Shown here piece by piece: positions 56,681-64,000 of a DNA stretch of 64,000 bases. The notes below the pieces were generated by a model. It was not told the DNA's origin. It saw only the letters and a program-made list of their open reading frames with translations, and searched no databases. Numbering within the stretch: position 1 is the stretch's first letter; every line of letters starts with the position of its first letter. Both the position numbers and the translations under genes were made by a program. Origin of the DNA: Corynebacterium capitovis DSM 44611 (lineage in GTDB: Bacteria > Actinomycetota > Actinomycetes > Mycobacteriales > Mycobacteriaceae); NCBI RefSeq assembly GCF_030440535.1, contig NZ_CP047117.1, positions 62,001-126,000 on the forward strand. Direction: 5' to 3'.

Positions 56681-57142
56681 ATGGAACGCATGACTTTTTC
56701 CCACCGCGTGCGGGCCGCGACGTGCGCAGCGGCAGTGGCTCTTTGCCTAGCCACTCCGGCAGCGCCCGCGGGAGCGGAAAGCGCCGCGGCCACAACGAGC
56801 GTCTCGCCTGCTGCGAACCTCGACGACCTCGATGACGTCGCCGTCGAGCCTGGGAGCACCCTTACCCTGGCGGCCGAGGACGGCGTGAGCTACACGGTCG
56901 CCTCCGAGCCGCCACTGCCGGCGGGTTGGAGCGTGTTAAGCAAAGACGGCAGTCTCCGCTTGACCGTCCCGTCCACCGCGGAGTCCGGAAGTGTTGCCAC
57001 CATTACGGTGGAGCGCTCCGATGGCAGCAAGGGCTCTTTCAACATCGTTGTGGCGCAGCAGCCGCAGCCCGCCAGCGATAATAACTCGAAGAACTGGATC
57101 GACCAGCTCCGCGGCCTCGTGTCCGGGCTCTTTTCCAGCTAG
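56681..57142 (+). CDS. secreted hypothetical protein
   Basis: A 153-aa protein with a signal peptide (about 1-33, cleaved near PAGA-ES). The mature part has an acidic segment NLDDLDDVAVEPGSTLTL and a beta-rich region (SYTVASEPPLPAGWSVLSKDG, ATITVERSDGSKGSFNIVV) resembling an Ig-like or cadherin-like fold, then a short C-terminal helix. I chose ATG 56681 because it has GGAG at good spacing; ATG 56675 is also possible. It lies between asd and sigC, as a hypothetical protein does in C. glutamicum. Confidence 0.7.
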   Translation: MERMTFSHRVRAATCAAAVALCLATPAAPAGAESAAATTSVSPAANLDDLDDVAVEPGSTLTLAAEDGVSYTVASEPPLPAGWSVLSKDGSLRLTVPSTAESGSVATITVERSDGSKGSFNIVVAQQPQPASDNNSKNWIDQLRGLVSGLFSS

Positions 57143-57157
57143 GATAGGCCGCCCCTC

Positions 57158-57703
57158 CTAGGCCCCGTCCACCTCAGCAACCATGTCTCGGCGCGCCCTG
57201 GCGACCCGAGAACGAATGGTTCCCACCCGCACCCCGGAAATTCGCGCGGCTTCTTCGTACGTGTAACCGAGCACCTGGGTGAGGATGAGCGCCTCTCTCC
57301 GTTCCGCCGGGAGGGCGTCGAGAAGCGAGCGCGCGTCCATCATCTCCGACCAGGTGTTGGGGTTATCCGGGCTCGGTTGTGTGGCCGCTACGGTGTCGTA
57401 CTCCGCGACGGATTTGCGTGGCCGGGCCATGTCGTGGCGGACCGAATCGATCCACGCGCGCCGGGCGAGGGAAAGGAGCCAGGTGCGTGCCGACGATCGC
57501 GCGGCGAAACGGGGAAGGGCCCCGAGGACCCGCAGGTACGTCTCCTGAGTCAGGTCATCCGCCTGCTCGCGCCCGGCGAGGTGGGCGAGGAGGCGCCACA
57601 CATCGTCCTGGGTGGCGCGGATGAACTGGGAAAGAGCGGCCTTGTCACCGCGTCCCGCCCGGAGGGCGAGTTCGGTCACGTACTCGTCGTTCCGGCTGCT
57701 CAC
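57158..57703 (-). CDS. sigC: ECF-type RNA polymerase sigma factor
   Basis: A 181-aa sigma factor. Region 2 is around DDLTQETYLRVLGALPRF and region 4 around LGYTYEEAARISGVRVGTIRSRVARAR. The position between asd and katA matches C. glutamicum sigC. GTG 57703 lies 8 bases after TAATCT and is probably leaderless. No anti-sigma gene is adjacent. SigC of C. glutamicum responds to respiratory-chain stress; a similar role here is inference. Confidence 0.88.
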   Translation of the reverse strand: MSSRNDEYVTELALRAGRGDKAALSQFIRATQDDVWRLLAHLAGREQADDLTQETYLRVLGALPRFAARSSARTWLLSLARRAWIDSVRHDMARPRKSVAEYDTVAATQPSPDNPNTWSEMMDARSLLDALPAERREALILTQVLGYTYEEAARISGVRVGTIRSRVARARRDMVAEVDGA

Positions 57704-57852
57704 AGGTGGAGAGATTACCAGCCGGGGGTGGGCCCACTGTGGGCGGTAAATAGGGGGTGAAACTCGTTGCCGGGCCAATTGCCTACACGTAAGATATAAA
57801 TTGCACGTTTTTCATAACCAACGCTTTTTGAAGGCAAGAGGAGGCCGACATT

Positions 57853-59448
57853 ATGGCAGACACATCGAAGGCGGAGGACATCGTCGAACGCGGTGAACGC
57901 CCTGCTGGCAATGGCAGGACGACCCAGCTGGGCGGCCAGCCGGTCGCCTCGGAGAACATCTCCGTTACCGCGGGTCGCCAGGGCCCGAATGTCCTCAACG
58001 ACATTCACCTGATTGAGAAGCTCGCCCACTTCAACCGCGAGAACGTACCGGAGCGCATCCCGCACGCGAAGGGCCACGGCGCCTTCGGTGAGCTGCACAT
58101 CACCTCCGATGTTTCCCGCTACACCAAGGCCAAGCTCTTCCAGCCGGGTGCCGTCACCCCGCTGGCGATCCGTTTCTCCACCGTGGCTGGTGAGGTCGGG
58201 TCTCCCGACACCTGGCGCGACGTGCACGGTTTCGCCCTGCGCTTCTACACCGAGGACGGCAACTACGACATCGTCGGCAACAACACGCCGACCTTCTTCC
58301 TGCGCGACCCGATGAAGTTCCCGGACTTCATCCACTCGCAGAAACGTCAGCCCCACTCCGGCCTGCGTAACGACGAGATGCAGTGGGACTTCTGGTCCCG
58401 CACCCCGGAGTCCGCGCACCAGGTGACCTACCTGCTGGGCGACCGTGGTACCCCGAAGACCTCGCGCCACCAGGACGGCTTCGGTTCCCACACCTTCCAG
58501 TGGGTCAACGAAGAGGGCGATGCGGTGTGGATCAAGTACCACTTCAAGACGCGCCAGGGCTGGGAGACCTTCACCGAGGAAGAAGCCACGGAGATGGCCG
58601 GCAAGAACGCCGACTACCACCGCCAAGACCTCTTCGACGCGATTGAGCGTGGCGACTTCCCCGCCTGGGACGTCAAGGTGCAGATCATGCCGTTCGAGGA
58701 CGCGGAGAACTACCGCTTCAACCCCTTCGACCTGACCAAGGTCTGGTCCCAGAAGGACTACCCGCTGGTTGATGTGGGTTACTTCGTGCTCAACCGCAAC
58801 CCGAAGAACTACCACGCACAGATCGAGCAGCTCGCCCTAGACCCCAGCAACCTCGTTCCGGGTGTGGGCCTTTCCCCGGACCGTATGCTGCAGGGACGCG
58901 CCTTCGCCTACGCGGACCAGCACCGCTACCGCATCGGGCCGAACTACAAGGACCTGCCGGTCAACCGCCCGATCAACGAGGTGAACACCTACGCGGAGCG
59001 CGGCCCGATGGCTTACTTCTTCTCCAACGAGGGTGAGCCGAACTACAGCCCGAACCGCACCTCCAAGGGCGCTGGCTACCTGGACAACGGGGAGGACTCC
59101 TCCTCCAACCACACGGATTACGGGCAGGCGGAGAACCTCTACGTCAACCCGGACCCGCACGGCACCGATCTCGTCCGCGCCGCCTACGTCAAGCACGCGG
59201 AAGACGACGACTTCGGCCAGGCCGGCACCCTCTACCGTGAGGTCTTCGACGACGCGGCACGTGCTCGCTTCGTCCACAACGTGACGAACAAGATGCTGCC
59301 CATCGAGGACAAGGACGTTGAGGAGCGCACGTTCGCCTACTGGGGCAACGTCGATAAGGACCTCGAGCTGCGTTTGCGCGCGGAGCTCGCTCGCAAGCGC
59401 GAGGAGGCGGGCCTCGACGAGAAGGAAGAGCAGTCTTCCGTCTTCTAG
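57853..59448 (+). CDS. katA: catalase (clade 3, monofunctional haem)
   Basis: A 531-aa catalase. The catalytic His71 (HAKGHGAFG), Asn144 (VGNNTPTF) and haem-ligand Tyr in RAFAYADQHRYR are intact. It breaks hydrogen peroxide down to water and oxygen. AGAGGAGG precedes ATG 57853. A strong terminator follows. Confidence 0.96.
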   Translation: MADTSKAEDIVERGERPAGNGRTTQLGGQPVASENISVTAGRQGPNVLNDIHLIEKLAHFNRENVPERIPHAKGHGAFGELHITSDVSRYTKAKLFQPGAVTPLAIRFSTVAGEVGSPDTWRDVHGFALRFYTEDGNYDIVGNNTPTFFLRDPMKFPDFIHSQKRQPHSGLRNDEMQWDFWSRTPESAHQVTYLLGDRGTPKTSRHQDGFGSHTFQWVNEEGDAVWIKYHFKTRQGWETFTEEEATEMAGKNADYHRQDLFDAIERGDFPAWDVKVQIMPFEDAENYRFNPFDLTKVWSQKDYPLVDVGYFVLNRNPKNYHAQIEQLALDPSNLVPGVGLSPDRMLQGRAFAYADQHRYRIGPNYKDLPVNRPINEVNTYAERGPMAYFFSNEGEPNYSPNRTSKGAGYLDNGEDSSSNHTDYGQAENLYVNPDPHGTDLVRAAYVKHAEDDDFGQAGTLYREVFDDAARARFVHNVTNKMLPIEDKDVEERTFAYWGNVDKDLELRLRAELARKREEAGLDEKEEQSSVF

Positions 59449-59484
59449 TCGTGCGCTAGCCCCCTAGCCCCCCAGCCCCCCTAG

Positions 59485-59520
59485 ACCCGCCAGAGCGTGA
59501 ACGCGCTCCGGCGGGTTTTC
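59485..59520. terminator. bidirectional terminator between katA and mrpG
   Basis: ACCCGCCAGAGCG / CGCGCTCCGGCGGGT forms a long, nearly perfect stem followed by TTTTC; it serves katA and could serve mrpG from the other side. Confidence 0.8.
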
Positions 59521-59528
59521 CTATGACC

Positions 59529-59873
59529 CTATGACTCAGCACCCATCTCGGGCGGCACCTTATCGACGACGGTGAAACCGTAAATCGAGCGCCCAATAAC
59601 GAAACTGGCTACGGAGGCGATGATCCACACGCCTGCCAGGGACAACAGGGCGCGCAGGAAGTCGGAGACATCAAACCCGGCGGTCGCCCAAGAGCGGATG
59701 AGCTTTGCCACGATGAGCAGGGGGAACGCGAGACACACGAGAGGCCCGAGGAGATTCGCGCGCGTCAGCGCGTCCGGCGCTCGAAGCTGAAGCACGGCCG
59801 TGGCTACCGTGAAGATCGTGGCCGCCACGACGAGGAGGGCGACGATAATCTCGCTCAGTGTCATGACCGTCAT
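59529..59873 (-). CDS. mrpG: Na+/H+ antiporter subunit G
   Basis: A 114-aa protein with three transmembrane helices (about 8-26, 42-62 and 74-96), matching MrpG/PhaG. ATG 59873 overlaps the mrpF stop (TGATG). It is the last gene of the mrp operon. Confidence 0.88.
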   Translation of the reverse strand: MTVMTLSEIIVALLVVAATIFTVATAVLQLRAPDALTRANLLGPLVCLAFPLLIVAKLIRSWATAGFDVSDFLRALLSLAGVWIIASVASFVIGRSIYGFTVVDKVPPEMGAES

Positions 59874-60139
59874 CAGCGCCGCCCCCGGGAAATAATGCGG
59901 GCCATCGACATCGTGGGGATCGCCCCGCAGACGAGGCCGGCGAGCACCGCGACCTCGTAACCAATGGAGGAATCGTGGGTGAGCGTCCAGATGAAGTAGA
60001 TGGAAACCATGCCGTAAAACACCAAGTCGGCCATCACCGCGCGGGAGAGCTCGTCCTTGGTCAGGATCAACGCGGCCAACCCGATGAGCAAGCTCAGAGT
60101 GATCACGACGATGCAGGTGTTCATAATCAGTGCGAACAC
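59873..60139 (-). CDS. mrpF: Na+/H+ antiporter subunit F
   Basis: An 88-aa protein with three helices (CIVVITLSLLIGLAALIL, AVMADLVFYGMVSIYFIW, EVAVLAGLVCGAIPTMSMAR). It starts at GTG 60139, two bases after mrpE, with AAAGG upstream. Confidence 0.88.
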   Translation of the reverse strand: MFALIMNTCIVVITLSLLIGLAALILTKDELSRAVMADLVFYGMVSIYFIWTLTHDSSIGYEVAVLAGLVCGAIPTMSMARIISRGRR

Positions 60140-60141
60140 GT

Positions 60142-60606
60142 CTAGTCCAACCTTTCTGCGGAAGGGAGATCCTCGGGCGGGGTATCGGGGCCAAGATCGC
60201 GGTATGCGCGCCACGGTACCGCTGTGGCGTCGAAAGGAAGCGAGGCGACCCAGGGGGCGAGGTGCTCTTCCATCTGACGTAGGCCCTCGATCTGTTCGAT
60301 CGGGTCGGCGCCGAAGACGGCTTGAACGAGGAGGATTTTCCGCTCCGCGTGGTCTGGGTCGTGGCGAAACCCGATGGAGAGCGTCCCCGGGGTCGCGGTA
60401 ATGGACGTGGAAAACCAAAACCGCTCCCAGTCCGAGCGAATGCGCAGAGGGTAGAAGATAATGATGGGCTTCATTCCCGCGTCAGGGCTAAACGCCGCGA
60501 CGGTAGCGCCGACGCCCGCAGCAAAAATCTCCTTGACCAGCCAACCCGCGTACCCGACCGCGTGGCCGATGCGCCCTAGAACAGTGCCCGGACCTTTGCC
60601 CGCCAT
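60142..60606 (-). CDS. mrpE: Na+/H+ antiporter subunit E
   Basis: A 154-aa MrpE. After an N-terminal membrane segment (LVKEIFAAGVGATVAAF) the RSDWERFWFSTSITATPGTLSIGF segment is typical. ATG 60606 overlaps the mrpD stop; GTG 60609 is an alternative. Confidence 0.88.
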   Translation of the reverse strand: MAGKGPGTVLGRIGHAVGYAGWLVKEIFAAGVGATVAAFSPDAGMKPIIIFYPLRIRSDWERFWFSTSITATPGTLSIGFRHDPDHAERKILLVQAVFGADPIEQIEGLRQMEEHLAPWVASLPFDATAVPWRAYRDLGPDTPPEDLPSAERLD

Positions 60607-62138
60607 CACTTCACTCCTTCCTGCAACGTTGCTACATCGGGGACGCCAATCGGGTTGTCCCCGAGCACGGCGGCCGCGTAGCCGTCGACATCCAACAAGC
60701 TATCGGTGGCCGCCAACGAGGCCGACCACAACGGACCCGCAGCCAGGAACATCACCACCGACAGTGCCATGAGGACCGCGGAAGGGGCCAGGAGTCGGGG
60801 CGCCACATTCAACGCCGCCGGGTAATTCTGCATCGGACGACCCCAGAACACGTCCTTCCACACGCGCATCATGGACAGGAGCGCACCGAAGGAGGCGATG
60901 ATGATGGCGGTGACCACGACCCACGACCGCCAGTCACCGGGCGCGACAGCGGCCATCATGAGCGTGACCTTGCCGAACAAACCGGAAAACGGGGGGAAGC
61001 CGACGATGGAGAACGCGCCCGCGGCGAACACCGCGGAGGTTAAGGGATCGCGCCGCGCCAGGCCCGCCAACTTGGATAGCGAACCGGTGCCGTACGTTTC
61101 CTCCACCGCCCCGGAGTTCAACACCAACGCGGCGACGGTGACCATGTGGTGCACCGTGTAGAGCAGGCCGGCCGCCAGGGCCTGGCGCGGGGAGGCGTCG
61201 GTAAACGCGAGCATGACCAGGATGAACGGCATGCCCCCCACCATTTGGTAGGCGAGCACGCGGCGTATCGACGTCTCCGCCAGCCCCGCGAAGCCACCCA
61301 CCATCATGGAGATCACCATCACGACGATGATGAAGGTGCTCCAGCGCCCATCCATGTCGAACAGGGTCACCCAAAGTCGGTAGAGCATGTACACCGCGAC
61401 CTTGGTGTGCAGGCCCGAGAACAACCCCATGACCGAGGCTGACGTTGACGGGTACGTGCGCGGCAGCCAGGTATGGACGGGGAAGACGGCCGCTTTGGAC
61501 GCGATGGCGATGACGACGATCCCCGCCGCCACGGTGACCGGGCCGTTGCCGGCCGCGGCACCCCGCAGCGCTCCGAGGTTCACCGCCCCCGTGACGGCGT
61601 AGATATACCCGACACCCATGACGAGGAGGGTCGACGCCGCCAGGTTAAACAGCACGAACATGCGCGCCGAGAGGAGGCGATGGCGGGTCCCGGTCATCGC
61701 GATCAGCCCGTACGACGGCAGCAGCATGACCTCGATCATGACGAAGAAGTTGAATAGGTCCGCCGTAAGCAGCGCACCGCTCACACCCGTGACGAGCACC
61801 AGGGTCAGCGGCGTGTAGTAGCGCGCCGTGGTTTCTCCGGCAGCGATGGCGAACCAGTTGGCGGCGATCGCGACCGTCATTGCGGCGATGATCATGAGCG
61901 CGGAGAAGCGATCCCCGGCGAAGGAGATGCCCACCCCGCCCTGGTAGAGGCCAATGACGTGGGCGATCGTGCCGTGGCGGGAGGTATAGAGGTAGAGCCA
62001 CACGCCGCCGGCGAGGTTGATGGCCGGGATCAGCAGCCCCAACGCGTCGTTAAGTCGCTTGAGCGGGTTGAGCGCTGTCACGGCCGACACGATGAGCGGC
62101 AGCGCCACGAAGACGGGAAGGAGCGCGTCCACGGTCAC
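60606..62138 (-). CDS. mrpD: Na+/H+ antiporter subunit D
   Basis: A 510-aa proton-translocating subunit related to NuoM/NuoN, with about fourteen helices. The broken-helix region includes KAAVFPVHTWLPRTYPSTSASVMGLFSG with the conserved lysine and glutamate-like positions. GTG 62138 overlaps mrpC (GTGA). Confidence 0.93.
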   Translation of the reverse strand: MTVDALLPVFVALPLIVSAVTALNPLKRLNDALGLLIPAINLAGGVWLYLYTSRHGTIAHVIGLYQGGVGISFAGDRFSALMIIAAMTVAIAANWFAIAAGETTARYYTPLTLVLVTGVSGALLTADLFNFFVMIEVMLLPSYGLIAMTGTRHRLLSARMFVLFNLAASTLLVMGVGYIYAVTGAVNLGALRGAAAGNGPVTVAAGIVVIAIASKAAVFPVHTWLPRTYPSTSASVMGLFSGLHTKVAVYMLYRLWVTLFDMDGRWSTFIIVVMVISMMVGGFAGLAETSIRRVLAYQMVGGMPFILVMLAFTDASPRQALAAGLLYTVHHMVTVAALVLNSGAVEETYGTGSLSKLAGLARRDPLTSAVFAAGAFSIVGFPPFSGLFGKVTLMMAAVAPGDWRSWVVVTAIIIASFGALLSMMRVWKDVFWGRPMQNYPAALNVAPRLLAPSAVLMALSVVMFLAAGPLWSASLAATDSLLDVDGYAAAVLGDNPIGVPDVATLQEGVK

Positions 62139-62545
62139 GGGGTTTCCTCCAACTCGTTGAGCTTCTTGGGATTCAGGCGGGCCGAACGACCCGCGGTGGA
62201 GAGGGCCGAGGGGCGGAGCACGTCGGGTTCCGTTTCGGGCGGGCGCGACACCGTGTCGTCGTCCCAGCCGAGGGAGGAGAGCATGAGGAGGATCGTCGTG
62301 GTCGCCATCGCGATGACGATGGCGGTGAGAACGAACGCCTGGGGGAGGGGATCAGCCATGTCGGAGAGGGGGGTGCGCGAGGGGAAATCCTCGCCGCGCC
62401 AGGCCCCCACGCCCGTGGCCAGTAGCGTCAGGTTCGTGGCGTGCCCGAACAGGGACATGCCGAAGATGATGCGGACCATACCTCGTTGCAGCACTAGGTA
62501 GACGGCGCCTGCCACGAGGACGGCAATGGTCAAAGCCATGATCAT
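62135..62545 (-). CDS. mrpC: Na+/H+ antiporter subunit C
   Basis: A 136-aa NuoK-like protein with three helices (ALTIAVLVAGAVYLVL, RIIFGMSLFGHATNLTLLATG, PQAFVLTAIVIAMATTTILLML) and an extra charged C-terminal tail. ATG 62545 lies one base after the mrpA stop. Confidence 0.9.
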   Translation of the reverse strand: MIMALTIAVLVAGAVYLVLQRGMVRIIFGMSLFGHATNLTLLATGVGAWRGEDFPSRTPLSDMADPLPQAFVLTAIVIAMATTTILLMLSSLGWDDDTVSRPPETEPDVLRPSALSTAGRSARLNPKKLNELEETP

Positions 62546-62546
62546 G

Positions 62547-64000
62547 CTAGAACTCTTTCCGCCCGACGGGCTGCGGGTCGTCGGCAGGGTTGATGGGCTC
62601 TGGGTGAGCGGGGGCCGTGTTGTCCGGCTGCTCCGGCTGGGGCACATCGGGCAGGGGGTTGGGTCCCCCGCGGCGGTAGGTGAGGTTTTCCACCTCCGTG
62701 CCCGGGCGAAGATAGCCACCCAGCTGGTTGATGGCCTGGGTGATCATGCCCAGCACCGCGAGGTAAATACCGAAGTCAAAGATAAGTGAGGTGGTTAGGT
62801 GCTCGCCGGCGATTTCGCCGTGGATGGCGTACATGAACCCGCCCTCCAGGAAGCCGAGGAACCCGGAGCTGATGGCGATGATGATCCCCCAGCCGGCCAA
62901 ACGCGAGGGGGATAGCTCCCGGACCACGTAGTTGTCCGCGCCGCGCGAGAGGTAGTTCAACGCAAACGCTGTGGCCATGACCAGCGCGGCGACAAACCCG
63001 CCCCCGGGGGCGGTGTGCCCGCGGAAGAAGATCAGCACGGACAAAACGAGCAGAACCGGGACGACTAGCGCGCTCGCCTTGCGCAGTGGCACCGAGTTCA
63101 GCTGGGACTGGCCGAAGGGGCGGGGGCGGGTACCGGCCTCGAACATGTGGCGCGGCATCGAGCGGGTGACGGCGAGGATGACCACGGCGGCCATGCCAAG
63201 CACGGAGAGCTCACCGAGCGTATCGAAACCGCGGAACTCAACGATGATGACCGCGACGATATTGTCCGCCCCCGTGAGCCGACCGCCTTCGGTGAGGTAC
63301 CACAGCGCCAGATCCGAGCGCTCCCGGCGCCCGGTGAGGCCGTAGACCCCGGCGAAGGCGACGACTCCGGCGAGGAGGGCCAGGGCGGCCGCGGCCCATT
63401 TCCGCGCGCGTGGGGTTTCGGGGAAAGAGCGGGGCTGGTAGCGCACCACCATCATGATCACCACGACCGTGAGCGCCTCCACGGCGAACTGGGTGAGAGC
63501 CACGTCCGGCGCGCTGAGTAGGAACATCTGGAGCGTCATACCAACGCCCACGGTGCCGAGCAGGACCGCCGCGGCCAACCGGCTGCGCGTGGTCACCAGC
63601 GCTAGGACCGACATCGAGATGATGGCAAACGGGATGAGGTCCCACCAGTTGGTCAACCCGTCGACACGCGGGGCGGGCGTGGCACCGTCGATGCCGGGCA
63701 GCGCGATCGCGCTAGCGCCTAGGGCGACAACGGCCGCGATGAGCCAGAGCAGGTGGCGGGAGGGGTTGAAGCCGTTTGCCATCGCCCCGAGCCCACGTCC
63801 AGCGGAACTCAGCGCTCCCACTAGGCCGTGAAGCGCAGCGTTGCCGTCGGTGGGCAGCAGGGCTCGATTGTTCAGCGCCTCGTAGATGCCGGCGCGTTTG
63901 AACACGAAGATGATGCCACCCACCAGCACCGCCATTGACACGACGAACGGTGCGGTGACGCCGTGCCAGAGGGCGAGGTGCGCTTCCTCCCCCTGGGTGA
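62547..64000 (-). CDS. mrpA: Na+/H+ antiporter subunit A, C-terminal part (incomplete)
   Basis: The gene runs off the right edge, so the start is outside. The visible 484 codons carry the C-terminal end of the NuoL-like domain, the MrpA-specific and MrpB-like regions (VPVLLVLSVLIFFRGHTAPGGGFVAALVMA is the MrpB-type segment). Fused A and B subunits are usual in Actinobacteria. Mrp complexes export Na+ or K+ for protons in alkaline or saline conditions. It precedes mrpC. Confidence 0.92.
   Translation of the reverse strand, partial: TQGEEAHLALWHGVTAPFVVSMAVLVGGIIFVFKRAGIYEALNNRALLPTDGNAALHGLVGALSSAGRGLGAMANGFNPSRHLLWLIAAVVALGASAIALPGIDGATPAPRVDGLTNWWDLIPFAIISMSVLALVTTRSRLAAAVLLGTVGVGMTLQMFLLSAPDVALTQFAVEALTVVVIMMVVRYQPRSFPETPRARKWAAAALALLAGVVAFAGVYGLTGRRERSDLALWYLTEGGRLTGADNIVAVIIVEFRGFDTLGELSVLGMAAVVILAVTRSMPRHMFEAGTRPRPFGQSQLNSVPLRKASALVVPVLLVLSVLIFFRGHTAPGGGFVAALVMATAFALNYLSRGADNYVVRELSPSRLAGWGIIIAISSGFLGFLEGGFMYAIHGEIAGEHLTTSLIFDFGIYLAVLGMITQAINQLGGYLRPGTEVENLTYRRGGPNPLPDVPQPEQPDNTAPAHPEPINPADDPQPVGRKEF

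Overview
The window is high-GC actinobacterial DNA from a Corynebacterium, species not determined. The evidence is an arabinogalactan/mycolic cell-wall cluster (single Emb, AftA, DprE1/DprE2, GlfT1, Wzm/Wzt), MurT/GatD, the lysC-asd-sigC-katA order, a leuA with a Leu-codon leader peptide, and many gene starts that look leaderless.

Layout. 1-5.5 kb: end of an MMPL transporter with its TetR regulator, a DUF222/HNH protein, an acyltransferase remnant, a 42-aa membrane protein, an SDR, an S4 protein, a VOC protein and a secreted beta-lactamase-fold protein. 5.5-20.2 kb: the cell-envelope block (PepO, Emb, AftA, DprE2, DprE1, GtrA, GlfT1, Wzt, Wzm and a PLP-fold protein lacking its lysine). 20.2-29.4 kb: quinone reductase, class V aminotransferase, MgtE, TyrA, TadA, CsbD, an MMPL transporter and five tRNA genes. 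29.4-32.2 kb: a queuosine salvage trio (Tgt, YhhQ-type transporter, GluQRS); this Tgt has lost its three zinc cysteines.

32.2-41.0 kb is the accessory part: a YefM/YoeB toxin-antitoxin pair, an MFS transporter, then a tightly coupled three-gene operon on the minus strand (Nudix hydrolase, PLD-nuclease/SF2-helicase/DUF3427 protein, ParA-type ATPase) that I read as a candidate defence module. After it come decayed genes (ClbS/DfsB remnant, SdpI-like gene frameshifted by a 14-bp duplication), small membrane proteins and repeats. The stretch ends at the 3' end of a tRNA-Ser gene, a common integration point.

41-64 kb returns to core genes: SRP RNA, aspartate aminotransferase, dnaX, a fasciclin lipoprotein, idi, ybaB-recR, gatD/murT, a DnaQ-like protein without catalytic acids, leuA with leader peptide and hairpin, lysC (with an internal beta-subunit start) and asd, sigC, katA, and the mrpACDEFG cation/proton antiporter operon, whose mrpA runs off the window.

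All assignments come from reading motifs and gene order; no database search was possible.
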